64,000 nucleotides of DNA, taken from positions 3,091,874 to 3,155,873 of the forward strand of contig OX345652.1 of the NCBI GenBank assembly GCA_947044365.1. Reading direction: 5' to 3'. The position numbers and the translations under genes are program-made. Source of the DNA: Petrosia ficiformis. Lineage: Eukaryota > Porifera > Demospongiae > Haplosclerida > Petrosiidae. The notes below the pieces were generated by a model. It was not told the origin of the DNA. It saw nothing but the letters and a program-made list of their open reading frames with translations, and searched no databases. Below are positions 23,701-39,100 of the stretch, piece by piece. How positions within the stretch are numbered: position 1 is the stretch's first letter; each line of letters starts with the position of its first letter.

Positions 23701-26700
23701 AGAGAGTAGGCAAAATGGGGTAGGCGAAAGGAGAGAGAAAGCAAAATGAGAGAGTAGGCAAAATGAGAGTAGGCGAAAGGAGAGAGAAAGCAAAATGAGA
23801 GAGTAGGCAAAATGAGAGAGTAGGCAAAATGGGGTAGGCGAAAGTAGAGAGAAAGCATGAGAGAGAGAGTAGGCAAAATGGGGTAGGCGAAAGGAGAGAG
23901 TAGGCAAAATGGGGTAGGCGAAAGGAGAGAGTAGGCAAAATGAGAGAGTAGGCAAAATGAGAGTAGGCGAAAGGAGAGAGAAAGCATGAGAGAGAGTAGG
24001 CAAAATGAGAGAGTAGGCAAAAGGGGTAGGCGAAAGTAGAGAGAAAGCATGAGAGAGAGAGTAGGCAAAATGGGGTAGGCAAAAGGAGAGAGTAGGCAAA
24101 ATGAGAGAGTAAGCAAAATGAGAGTAGGCGAAAGGAGAGAGAAAGCATGAGAGAGAGTAGGCAAAATGAGAGAGTAGGCAAAAGGGGTAGGCGAAAGTAG
24201 AGAGAAAGCATGAGAGAGAGAGTAGGCAAAATGGGGTAGGCGAAAGGAGAGAGTAGGCAAAATGAGAGAGTAGGCAAAATGAGAGTAGGCGAAAGGAGAG
24301 AGAGCAAAATGAGAGAGTAGGCGAAAGGAGAGATAAGGCAAAATGAGAGAGTAGGCAAAATGAGAGTAGGCGAAAGGAGAGTAGGCGAAAGGAGAGAGAA
24401 AGCAAAATGAGAGAGTAGGCAAAATGAGAGAGTAGGCAAAATGAGAGTAGGTGAAAGGAGAGAGAAAGCAAAATGAGAGAGTAGGCGAAAGGAGAGTAGG
24501 CGAAAGGAGAGAGAAAGCAAAATGAGAGAGTAGGCGAAAGGAGAGAGAAAGCAAAATGAGAGAGTAAACAAAATGAGAGTAGGCGAAAGGAGAGAGAAAG
24601 CAAAATGAGAGAGTAGGCGAAAGGAGAGAGTAGGCAAAATGAGAGTAGGTGAAAGGAGAGAGAAAGCAAAATGAGAGAGTAGGCAAAGAGCTTAAACCAT
24701 CTGGTATACACATGTAGGTCTATTATGTCAGCTCCCAAAATGTAACTACTGATATTCTGGTGGAATCCTTTTATTGATGCAACATTAAAAATATATATAA
24801 CTATTCTATTTTATAACATTTTGGGAGTTTACTTACTGGATTATATATAGTACATTTACATTTAGTTAATTAACATCTAGTAATTATGTATTCATTATTA
24901 CTTACTGGATTATATATAGTACATTTACATTTAGTTAATTAACATCTAGTAATTATGTATTCATTATTACTTACTGGATTAAATATAGTACATTTACATT
25001 TAGTTAATTAACATCTAGTAATTATGTATTCATTATTACTTACTGGATTATATATAGTACATTTACAATTAACATCTAGTTAATTATGTATTCATTATTA
25101 CTTACTGGATTATAGTACATTCACATTGAGTTAATTAACATCTAGTTAATTATGTATTCATTATTACTTACTGGATTATAGTACATTCACGTTGAGTTAA
25201 TTAACATCTAGTTAATTATGAATTCATTATCAGTTTACTATGTGTGGTTCCAACACACATTCAATATAATACTGATTATCACTGATTATTGACACATACA
25301 TAATTGATCATTACTAATATATACAGTGTTTCCCCCAGGATAAATATTAAGGGTGGGGGAGTGCATCCATGGTACATGACATTTGGTTAACAATGTTCAA
25401 TCAGTATTGTTTTTCAGTATAAACTTTAACATTAAAGGGTGGGGGAGCAAGAGTAAAGGGTGGGGGAGCAAGACTAAAGGGTGGGGGAGCAAGACTAAAG
25501 GGTGGGGGAGCAAGACTAAAGAGTGGGGAGTGCCATGTTACCACCCTTTGGGGGAAACATTGTATATACATGTGTACATCACACAATTAAACACACAGTG
25601 ACTACATTGTGAAAATTAGAGTAAACTTGACTACTTTATAGAATAAAGGAATATATTCTTTGTATAAAGAATTCAGTATACGATGTACATTATATATCAT
25701 TACAGTGTTCTGCCCACACTGGTCGGCACTGGTCGGGAATAACCACCTCTCAGATGAATTAACCACCTCTTAGATAAATTAATCACCTTTTAACCACCTC
25801 TCAGATAATACATATATAGGCTACTGAGACAGAATTAACTATATACTGGATAAACAGCACTAAATTCATGTAAAATCCAACCACCACTCTAAATATCCTG
25901 GGCAGAACACTGTCATTACAAATGACACCATACAGTACAGTAATTACTCATTAGTTTCATTTCCACACAGTAGTAGTTCAATATTACTTTTAACAGTAAC
26001 TAGTATACATGTCAATTGAGCACCATTGTAATGAGACAGTAATTACTATACTGTACTGACAGTAGAACTACATGTAAGTAATTACTGTACTGTATAGTGA
26101 CTTCATATTGGCATTTACTGTGCATGTAATGATGTAAGATTAATGTATGAAAGCAGAATAGGTAAGAAATGTCTTTCAACACCAAAATTTGCCTAAAGAG
26201 CATTCCATCACAACGATGTAAGATTAGGTAAGAAGTGTCTAAAATTTGCCTAAAGAGCATTCCATCACAATGATGTAAGATTAGGTAAGAAGTGTCTTTC
26301 AGCACCAACATTTGCCTAAGGAGCATTCCATGCATGCAAGCTGAAATAATCCTAATTAAATCTTACAAGATATGGTGTGATAATAATGAAATTGGAATGG
26401 AGTTTAACAAACAGTCTCAATGAAGGATGAATGAATAATAAATAATGTATAATATTTAGTATACTGTATTTTCACTTTAGTTTGCTCTGTTTGTGGTAGA
26501 TCATTGGGCAGACCTAAAGAGGTATGTGTGTACATATGCATGTATGTACATGTATGCAACTGTGTATGTACATGTACATGTATGTACATAATTGTGTGTG
26601 TACACTTACATGTATGTAACTACATGTACACATATACAGTGTATATGCACAAATACTTGTACATACGTTTGTGTAACCATGTGTGTGTACATATATGTAC

Positions 26701-29700
26701 ATGTAATTGTGTGTGTACATGTATGTACATAACTGTGTGTACATGAAAATTCATGTGCCTAGCATGGTAGCAAAAGCAGTAGAAACAAATAACTAATACA
26801 CACAACAAACAAGCTACAATGGCGTGGAAAATTCATAAAACACAGACACAAAGAGCTTAGAAAATATTAAAAATGCACAAGTACCTGTATCTACATTTGT
26901 GTAACTACGTGTGTGTACATGTAACTATGCGTGTACATGTATGTACATAACTGTGTGTACAAGTGCATATACATGTATGTAACTAAATACATATGCACAA
27001 GTACCTGTATCTACATTTGTGTAACTACGTGTGTGTACATGTACAAACTGAGTGTACATGTATATGTGTTGCGTGCTCTGTATGTAACTATTGCATATGT
27101 TTGTGTGTGTCTGGAAAGTGAAGACAGCAGTGCACTTTATATTATTTAAATGGTTTCTGTACAACTTGGGTTTCAAATGATCTTTGAAGAGCTTAATAAT
27201 GAAATCACGCCACGTATACAATATCGCTGTGTGTACAATTTTATATTGTAGTTGTTAAATACATGTACATGTATGTACCTGCATGTATATGCAGGTAGAT
27301 GCAAGAACATACATGTATGTACACATGTACATGTACGTGAACACAAATAGATTCGATCACACATTGTTTGTGAAGCAGCCATAAGAATGGTATATACGTG
27401 GCTTCTTATTTTTGTCTTTAAACCCAATAATTTATAATTAGTGTCAATATCATCTCTTTGTTGTGGGCTTGCATGTTGTTATCATATATAAGGTTTACTC
27501 AGTGAAATAACTGGGATATGTTACATAACAAATACTTACTTTAAATGTTGTTATTCAGACAATCATAAAGGAAGTAACTATTGTTCCTCTTGATTTTATC
27601 AGCTTCTTGCTGTATAGGGAGTGTTTAACTGATCATACACTTATTCCCCTTCCTCTTGTATGGTTATTTATGTATAGAAAATAACCATATAGTACAGTAC
27701 CAGTTCAGTATAAATACTGTATTAATGAGACATGATAGCGCTGTGTGGTGATTATACTGTACTATCCAGGACAGTACAGTGTTCTACCGTATTGTACTAT
27801 ATGGTATGGTACTGTACTGCACCATAATCTACTGTACTGTACAGGTATAGTACTGTTTTGTACTGTACTGTTTAGTAAGGTACAGTAGTGTTTGTACTGC
27901 ACCATAATCTACACACATGTATTGTACTGTACTGTTTAGTAATGTACAGTACTGTTTGTACTGCACCATAATGTACTGTACTGTACTGTACTGTTTAGTA
28001 ATGTACAGTACTGTTTGTACTGCACCATAATGTACTGTACTGTACTGTACTGTTTAGTAAGGTACAGTACACTACAATACAGTATACTACAGTTTAGTAA
28101 GGTACAGTACAGTACAGTTTGTACTGCACCATAATCTACTGTACTATACTATACTGTACTGTACTGTACTGTACTGTACTGTACTGTTTAGTAAGGTACA
28201 GTACACTACAATACAGTATACTACAGTTTAGTAAGGTACAGTACAGTACAGTTTGTACTGCACCATAATCTACTGTACTATACTATACTGTACTGTACTG
28301 TACTGTACTGTACTGTACTGTACTGTACTGTACTGTACTGTATCGTACTGTACTGTACTGTACTGTACTGTACTGTACTGTACTGTACTATACTGTACTG
28401 TACTGTACTGTAATATTATATTTATTGTGTAGATGTTTTATTATCCTCTGTTAATTATATTTGTAGTTACAAAACCACATGCAGTTACATAATGAGCATC
28501 GGCAAGTCTACCGTTGTGATAAAGAAGGATGTAATAGAGAATACGTTAGTGTAAGTTCTGTATGTATTCATCTCTCAATGTACATGTACTATTAATTATC
28601 CAACTATCCATCCATCTATCCACTAACAATCTACTAACCATCCGTTCCATCCATCCATTTATCCATCCATTCATCCATTTATCCATGCATGCATCCATCC
28701 ATCCATCATTTGTTGTCCATCCAGTGTTCTGCCAACACTGATCGGCACCACTCAGCATAATTAACCACCACTCAGATGAATTAAAAATACATATATAGGC
28801 TACTGAGACAGAATTAAGCAATGTAGAATCCAACCACAACATATCCTGGGCAGACCACTGTCCATCTACATGTATGTATTCATCAATTCATGAATTGTCT
28901 CTTTATGTTCATACATCCATCAATCTATACATACATGTACTGTATTATACTTTACTCTACTATACTGTACTATACTGTACTGTATTATACTATACTATAC
29001 TGTACTGTACTGTACTGTACTGTATTATACTATACTATACTATACTATACTGTACTATATTGTAAACAGTGTACCGTACTATAATGTACTATATTGTACT
29101 ATACTCGTACATGTATATGTATTATACTGTACTGCACTGATTGCTACTGTACTACTGTTCTGTACTGTGTATTGTACTGTACTGTATTGTACTACAAGTA
29201 TATGTATTATACTGTACTGCAATATACTATACTATACTATATGATATATATACTGTATTGTACTACAAGTATATGTATTATACTGTACTGCAATATACTA
29301 TACTATACTATATGATATATACTGTATTGTACTACAAGTATATGTATTATACTGTACTGCAATATACTATACTATATTATATGATATATAACTGTATTGT
29401 ACTACAAGTATATGTATTATACTGTACTGCAATATACTATACTATACTATATGATATATAACTGTATTGTACTACAAGTATATGTATTATACTGTACTGC
29501 AATATACTATACTATACTATATGATATATATACTGTATTGTACTACAAGTGTATGTATTATACTGTACTGCAATATACTATACTATACTATATGATATAT
29601 ACTGTATTGTACTACAAGTATATGTATTATACTGTACTGCAATATACTATACTATATTATATGATATATATACTGTATTGTACTACAAGTGTATGTATTA

Positions 29701-32700
29701 TACTGTACTGCAATATACTATACTATACTATATGATATATACTGTATTGTACTACAAGTATATGTATTATACTGTACTGCAATATATTATACTATACTAT
29801 ATGATATATACTGTATTGTACTACAAGTATATGTATTATACTGTACTGCAATATACTATACTATATTATATGATATATATACTGTATTGTACTACAAGTG
29901 TATGTATTATACTGTACTGCAATATATTATACTATACTATATGATATATAACTGTATTGTACTACAAGTATATGTATTATACTGTACTGCAATATACTAT
30001 ACTATACTATATGATATATATACTGTATTGTACTACAAGTGTATGTATTATACTGTACTGCAATATACTATACTATACTATATGATATATACTGTATTGT
30101 ACTACAAGTATATGTATTATACTGTACTGCAATATACTATACTATATTATATGATATATATACTGTATTGTACTACAAGTGTATGTATTATACTGTACTG
30201 CAATATACTATACTATACTATATGATATATAACTGTATTGTACTACAAGTATATGTATTATACTGTACTGCAATATACTATACTATATTATATGATATAT
30301 ATACTGTATTGTACTACAAGTGTATGTATTATACTGTACTGCAATATATTATACTATACTATATGATATATACTGTATTGAACTACAAGTATATGTATTA
30401 TACTGTACTGCAATATACTATACTATACTATATGATATATACTGTATTGTACTACAAGTATCAAGGGTGTAGATAATGTGGGGGCTAGGGGGGCTTTAGC
30501 CCCCCCAGATTTTCAGTGTGTTAATATGTACAAAGCTGATGTCACTTTAATAATTCGCTTACCGATGATTCTCTGATAGTCTCATTAGATTTAGGAAGAA
30601 ATCACTTTCTTATAGACACGATTGGTTGATCACTGTACATGCACAGCCACATGTACGTGCGAACAAAAGGGCATAACCCCGGAAGTGGGCGTGGCCCGAA
30701 AATTTTTCACGTTGCGCTTTGCGTGTCAGAGATTTTAGCCCCCCCCCCACTTACTATAATTTATCTACGCCCTTGAGTATATGTATTATACTGTACTGCA
30801 ATATACTATACTATACTATATGATATATACTGTATTGTACTACAAGTATATGTATTATACTGTACTGCAATATACTATACTATACTATATGATATATACT
30901 GTATTGTACTACAAGTATATGTATTATACTGTACTGCAATATACTATACTATACTATATGATATATACTGTATTGTACTACAAGTATATGTATTATACTG
31001 TACTGCAATATACTATACTATACTATATGATATATACTGTATTGTACTACAAGTATATGTATTATACTGTACTGCAATATACTATACTATACTAAATGAC
31101 AAATACTGTTTTGTACTACAAGTATATGTATTATACTGTACTGCAATATACTATACTATACTATATGATATGCGTACTATACTGTACTGAAGTGTACTGT
31201 ACTATGCTGTGGCGTATAGTTATAACACATTATGTTACCACTTGGGTAATTAGCATATTCATTAACCATCATACATTTACATGTACATGTATAATAGTAG
31301 AGTTTTTAGGTAATTTGCTCTCATTAGCCATACTCGTTTACTCTGAAATTTTGAAAACCAGTAGCTGAGAGACTGACGTGTTCAGTAATGGTCCATTTTT
31401 TCTTTTACCACTTTGGTTTTGAGTCAATACATTTTACTTAGTGGAATGCTTGTTTCAGAGACCCTAGAAGTTGTATTTATAAAAAAGGAGACCATTGTGT
31501 TGTATAGACTAAGTACTTTATGAGAGTAAAACAAGTTTCATATCTGTCGCTGTGATATATAAGGTTCGTTAAATACATTACCTCCAGCTGAAAGGAATTG
31601 CTGTGAAACAGAGAGCAATATCAACACAAATCTGTTCTGTGTGTAGAGGTCGGTAAGACTATCAAAAAGTAACCAAGATATTCTTATGTAAGTGGAGTTT
31701 TGTAGTGAAGAATCAAGTTTTAAAAGTTGGTACTCATGAATATGCTAATTACACGAGAGAGTAACCTTAACATTGATAATCAAAGCTTTTCCTATTAACC
31801 ACAATATTGAGTAATATATAATTAAACAATATTTCATTAACCACAACTCTGTAAGTATATGTGATAATGAAGTGTATGTCAGTAACCGCAACATTATTTA
31901 TATAATATAATGAAGTTAACTGACTTCATGGATAAAGAGAAGCCTTGATTGGTGTACATTATCTAGTGTCTTCTGGAATACATTCAAGATACATAGCAAA
32001 CCCTGCATTGTACTATGATGCATATATTTAGTACATAGTATGGTTCACACTACATGTACATGAAAATTCATGTACCTAGCATGCTAGCAAAAGGTGTAGA
32101 AACAATTAACAAACAAACACAACAAACAAGTAGCCATAATGGCTTCGAAAATAATATTAAAACAGCCACCCTGGCTTAGAAAAAGCCACAATGGCTTAGA
32201 AAAAGCCACAATGGCTTAGAAAAGTAACAATCAGCTACCATGGCTTAGATGTACATGTACATGTAGTAGGATTTAATCAGTGGTACATAGTATGATTTAA
32301 TCACAGTGGTACATAGTATGATTTAATCACAGTGGTACATAGTATGATTTAATCACTGTGGTACATACATGTAGTATCTATACAGACGCTATACACTGGT
32401 CCATCCATAGTCACAAATACATATATACCTGTACTACCTACTACTTTATACATACATTGTACTAGGGTTTCATACAGGGGATTTCCCCAATTTCAGACAA
32501 AACTTACCTTAACATCTCAGCCACATGTACTAGACTTCTGGAGCCTCAGAGGGCCTAAATTTTAACCGGGCTAGTATACTCCAAGACCCCCAAGGAGAGG
32601 TGTGTTCTACATGATTTAAACAAAAATCCCTAATGAAACCTTGGCCTATTATCATAAAACAGAATACAGTATAAGTATACTCACACCCACACCCACACCC

Positions 32701-33075
32701 ACACCTTAAAATTGCATTTTTAAGAAACCTAGATACAAGCAATGCACAACTTCAGAATGAATACCACTGTATAAGCATTATACTAAGTGTTGTATTATAC
32801 CATGTACCCACTGTATATACTAAGTGTTGTATTATACCATGTACCCACTGTATAAGCATTATACTAAGTGTTGTATTATACCATGTACCCACTGTATATA
32901 CTAAGTGTTGTATTATACCATGTACATGTATTATATGATATATATATATATTATAATCATTATATTACTATATTTTCAATAGCAGTGTTGATCAACACCT
33001 CAACTAAACCCATAACTGAACTCTGAACCTACCCAGTTTGGTTTATAACAGTTAAAACTTATAAAATTAATTATG

Positions 33076-33132
<57 letters not shown>

Positions 33133-36100
33133 TATATATTATATATTATTTGAGAGAAGCCCGTATATGTTTGTGTGTGTGTCTGGTTGACCTACAAGTA
33201 CATGCAAATCCATAATATGATATTGTTTGTTAATATATGGTTGGATTGTAATCTCTGTTCTTTCATTTGTACGTGCCACACATATGCCTTAATAGTTATT
33301 AAAATATCTCCAAATTGGACTATGTTTACTAAATTAAAACTGTTTTGATGGATCAATGAATGATGGATCGTGAAGATGTGTGATTAGTCTTCCTGGTTAC
33401 CTAATTTCAATGGCTTTCTGTACAAAACAGTTTAATAGCTAAACTGTATTGTATGTACTGTACTATGGTGCTGTGCACTGCACTGTAATATATTGTACTC
33501 TACTGTACTGTACTATACTGTACTGTACTGTATTGTACTGTACTGCACTGTACTGTACTATACAGTACTATACTGTACTATACTGTACTGTTCTATACTG
33601 TACTGTACTGTATTGTACTGTACTGCACTGTACTGCACTGTACTATACTGTACTGTACTGTATTGTACTGTACTGCACTGTACTGTACTATACAGTACTA
33701 TACTGTACTATACTGTACTGTACTATACTGTACTGTACTGTACTGTATTGTACTGTACTGCACTGTACTGTACTGCACTGTACTGTACTATACAGTACTA
33801 TACTGTACTATACTGTACTGTACTATACTGTACTGTACTGTACTGCACTGTACTATACTGTACTGTACTGTATTGTACTGTACTGCACTGTACTATACTG
33901 TACTGTACTGTATTGTACTGTACTGCACTGTACTATACTGTACTGTACTGTACTGCACTGTACTGTACTATATTGTACTGTACTGCACTGTACTGCACTG
34001 TACTATACTGTACTGTACTGTATTGTACTGTACTGCACTGTACTATACTGTACTGTACTGTATTGTACTGTACTGCACTGTACTGTACTATACAGTACTA
34101 TACTGTACTATACTGTACTGTTCTATACTGTACTGTACTGTATTGTACTGTACTGCACTGTACTGCACTGTACTATACTGTACTGTACTGTATTGTACTG
34201 TACTGCACTGTACTGTACTATACAGTACTATACTGTACTATACTGTACTGTACTATACTGTACTGTACTGTACTGTATTGTACTGTACTGCACTGTACTG
34301 TACTATACTGTACTGTACTATACTGTACTGTACTGTACTGCACTGTACTATACTGTACTGTACTGTATTGTACTGTACTGCACTGTACTATACTGTACTG
34401 TACTGTACTGCACTGTACTGTACTATATTGTACTGTACTGCACTGTACTGCACTGTACTATACTGTACTGTACTGTATTGTACTGTACTGCACTGTACTA
34501 TACTGTACTGTACTGTATTGTACTGTACTGCACTGTACTATACTGTACTGTACTGTACTGCACTGTACTGTACTGTACTGTACTATATTATATTGTACTG
34601 TACTGCACTGTACTGCACTGTACTATACTGTACTGTACTGTATTGTACTGTACTGCACTGTAATATATTGTACTGTACTGTACTGTACTGTACTGTACTG
34701 TACTATATTGTACTGTACTATACTTTATTGTACTATACTGTACTATACTTTATTATACTGTAAATTAATATTCCATTTAAAGATATTAAACACATGTGAA
34801 GACATGTAATATGGTGATCCTTTCCTAAGAGCAGGAGATGATAAATGGTATCAAATTAAAGGCTATCAGAGAGTGCTTTAGCAGAGTACAGATTAAAAGT
34901 CAGCCACCAGACATTTCCTGACAAAAAATGTAGTTTAGCCAGTCGAATCTCTTCAGTGGTCAGACAAATTATCTATTCAACATTTCACGTTACAAAATGG
35001 CCGTTAAGTATTAGAGATGGTGGAAACAGATCACTATTCTCCTTGTTATAATTATAATACTTTGTGGATGTGGTAACTAGCTATTGACCAGCCAAATTTT
35101 GAGAATATCAAACCAAAGTTTGGCAAGACACACTGACTACTTGTTATTTGCACTTAGCTGAAGTACTCTGTACGCTAAGCTGTAGTACTCTGTATACTTA
35201 ACTGTAGTACTCTGTATACTTAACTGTAGTACTCTGTATACTTAGCTGAAGTACTCTGTATGCTAAGCTGTAGTACTCTGTATACTTAACTGTAGTACTC
35301 TGTATACTTAACTGTAGTACTCTGTATACTTAGCTGAAGTACTCTGTATACTTAGCTGTAGTACTCTGTATACTTAGCTGTAGTACTCTGTATACTAAGC
35401 TGTAGTACTCTGTATACTTAACTGTAGTACTCTGTATACTTAGCTGAAGTACTCTGTATGCTAAGCTGTAGTACTCTGTATACTTAACTGTAGTACTCTG
35501 TATACTTAACTGTAGTACTCTGTATACTTAGCTGTAGTACTCTGTATACTAAGCTGTAGTACTCTGTATACTTAACTGTAGTACTCTGTATACTTAACTG
35601 CAGTACCTTCTGTGTAGGGATGACCTGATAAAAAAATGGCCACCCTTACATTTATATTGTGTTAAATGATTGTTTACATATCACTGCCACACTTGACTAT
35701 TCATTTTCCTAACATAAATTAGTAACATTTGTATAATAATCACTATTCAATAATCTTCTTTTAATTTGATAAAGAATGCTTCCTTATTCAAAGAATGTTT
35801 ATTACATGCGGAGGAGATTACATTTGCTGAGAGATGCAGGCGCCGTTATTTCAAACTGTGAATAGATTGCCAAACTGAAGCCTCAAAGGTATTGCTACCT
35901 CAGTATATCGTATTACTAACATGTACAACATTGTATTCGAGTGATGTAAGGAAGCTCTCCAAGCATGTAAGTTATAAGAGTTCGTTCTGCAAACTTGTTT
36001 GTGTCACCAGAGTTCATTAGCAAACAACACTTCCAAACTGCCAGGTCACTGCATACCATGTGAGATAGGCACTCACATTCTATGGCTTGCGTCCAGTTAG

Positions 36101-39100
36101 CTAGCAAGTACACGTAGCAACTATCTAAAGGCTCACACTCAATAGCATGTGTTCAAGTAGGTAGGAAATAGAAGACACTCGTACTCTATTCCTTGTATCC
36201 CATTAGGTAGCAGGTAGCAACTACCAGAGTGCTCACGCTCAATGGCATGTGTTCAAGTAGCTAGGAAATAGAAGACACTCGTACTCTATTCCTTGTATCC
36301 CATTAGGTAGCAAGTAGCAGCTATCAGCATACTCACGCTCAATGGCATGTGTTCAAGTAGGTAGGAAATAGAAGACACTCGTACTCTATTCCTTGTATCC
36401 CATTAGGTAGCAAATAGCAGCTATCAGCATACTCACGCTCAATGGCATGTGTTCAAGTAGCTAGGAAATAGAAGACACTCGTACTCTATTCCTTGTATCC
36501 CATTAGGTAGCAAGTAGCAACTATCAGCGTACTCACGCTCAATGGCATGTGTCCAAGTAGGTAGGAAATAGAAGACACTCGTACTCTATTCCTTGTATCC
36601 CATTAGGTAGCAAGTAGCAACTATCAGCGTACTCACGCTCAATGGCATGTGTTCAAGTAGCTAGGAAATAGAAGACACTCGTACTCTATTCCTTGTATCC
36701 CATTAGGTAGCAAGTAGCAGCTATCAGCATACTCACGCTCAATGGCATGTGTTCAAGTAGGTAGGAAATAGAAGACACTCGTACTCTATTCCTTGTATCC
36801 CATTAGGTAGCAAATAGCAGCTATCAGCATACTCACGCTCAATGGCATGTGTTCAAGTAGCTAGGAAATAGAAGACACTCGTACTCTATTCCTTGTATCC
36901 CATTAGGTAGCAAGTAGCAACTATCAGCGTACTCACGCTCAATGGCATGTGTCCAAGTAGGTAGGAAATAGAAGACACTCGTACTCTATTCCTTGTATCC
37001 CATTAGGTAGCAAGTAGCAACTATCAGCGTACTCACGCTCAATGGCATGTGTCCAAATTGCTAGCGAAGGAAGGAAAGTTTGATACTATCAAGGTACTTA
37101 CACTGTATCAATGTAAGCAGCAGAAGAAGAAATTACACTCTATGGTAGGTACTAGGTAGGCAACAGAAGAGATACTGTCAAGATACTCATGTACATGCAT
37201 AGCTTCACATAGGCAGCTAAAGGTGGCTTTTATCCATTTAGTAGAGGAAGTAATAGTTAGAAATCTCACTGCTTTTGATGTACCACTAACAGGGGTGTGG
37301 AAATAGTAAGCCAATTGTCGGACATTTTGGCCTGTTTTCATCACTTTCATCCTGCTCCCCATATATTTTGTATGCAGCTTAGTTTCAATTTACTGACATT
37401 CACTAGGTTTATCGGACAATGTCCTGCTTGACTGGCTATTTCGACACTCCTGACCACCAAGCACTGTCTCATTCCAAACTCTACACACTTTAATCCTAAT
37501 TTATTTTTTAAAAACTTATCTGTTGTAAAACATGCAATTCTGATGTATGCTTTTCATTGAATATCGGTGTCAAAAACTTAATCGCTACAGTGGTATGTTG
37601 TTCATCTTATTATGAACTCTTGTGGTACACACACAGTCTAGTGTTGTTTTAGTATGACAATAATGATCACATATAGTTATAGTATGCCTGGCTTCTCAAA
37701 CTTTTAGTTTTGTTATAGTTAATTATATTAGGCTTACTAAAAAGGTTTTAGTTTTAGTTAACTAACTAAAAGTGCTCATTATTGGCTAACTTTCATTTTT
37801 GTTACTTACAGTTATTACAACAGACCTGTAATTTAGTTAACTAAAGGTCACAGTGCCTTACTAAAAGGGGTTTTAGTTTTAGTTATAGTTAACTAATACA
37901 ACACTAACACGCACCCTGGTGCATAAATCGCTTGTTATATTCAAACTTCCTGGCGCACAAATCTCTTTTTTGCATTCAAACTTTCATGTCATAAAATTAT
38001 TGCAATTGGTAATATTTTACAGATTTGGTATCTTTGGTTAGATGCTGGTGAATTATGGTTGAAACATTTTGGCATAGATCACAAATCACATCTACTACTC
38101 ACACAAACAGACCATATTAAGAGACCTCTCTATGACTATATACTACATGATTTACATGACAATACACATATTAATATCAGTTCATAATGTTTGTGAGACA
38201 TGTTGCCTACTCTTGGTTTGGAGAGGGGGGATTCCTCCTCCAGATTTTAGAAGCCAATATTTATTTGACCACTACTATCAATCTCTCCATTGTTTAATTT
38301 ACACATTTCCTGTCGGATACTACCAAACCCACATGTGTATGGTTTGTTTGTTAGCATATCTTGTATTTAAAGACTATACTGTTCAATACATTATATGAAA
38401 ATTCTTGGCTACTTACTACTTCATTATAAGGAATCATAAAATAATGTACTATTTATATAGTATATGTACATACATGTAGGTATGTAGGTGTATAGGCATT
38501 CTTCATTTGACTGAAATCCAGTTTTCCTCTTTTTTTTTGAAGTTCTTTTATATCATCACCTAAACTGTGCTTGAGTGTGCATTCGTTTTGTACAATGCAT
38601 ATTAATTTACCAAGCCCATCGTAAATAATATCATGATGAATCATTTTATGACGTGCTATTCATTGCCACAGAAAGCAATTACAAAGATGACCCTGTAGAT
38701 CATGAAAATGAAGGGAAATAGTGAATGCAACCTTCAATCCATTGCTTCATTGAGTTACAGTATAATCATGTATTAATCTTATGACATTAAACTATACATT
38801 ATAGTACATATAAAGTCATCAGATCCTATTTTTGAGGTCATCGTGAATGTGAACAAACTTTATTTTCGTCATACTGTTTGTACATTCCTCCATCTTGAAG
38901 TAATACAGGTACATTATTATGTTTACATACTGTCACTGCACTTCCATTGACTACAGTGTATGTTGTGAGTGAAGTGCATTATACTTTGAATGTACTACAC
39001 AGTATTACACATTAGTACTATGCTATCACATGCAAATATAAAGGGAATTCACACATTACTATGATTACAATACAAAGTAGTACTATAGTACTACTTAGAA

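Noticed and set aside
23527..24738. Minus-strand frames of 356-403 codons rich in Leu, Ser and Phe
   Set aside because: Same explanation: purine-rich tandem repeat read on the complement; three frames are open at once, and the signal resembles no protein family.
28874..31368. Many 90-178 codon frames of [15 protein letters not shown] repeats
   Set aside because: Direct translation of the 70-bp satellite.
31573..31640. Stretch ending CSVCRG that looks like a zinc-finger half
   Set aside because: It does not fit the TFIIIA phase at this point, and finger 7 is already accounted for by 26481 and 28467.
33449..34809. Three overlapping plus-strand open frames of 366-438 codons
   Set aside because: They are translations of a pentamer satellite open in all three frames; no start context, no splice sites and no non-repeat sequence.
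36131..37070. CRISPR-like regular array
   Set aside because: The 100-bp units are repeats throughout with no unique spacers, and the context is eukaryotic.
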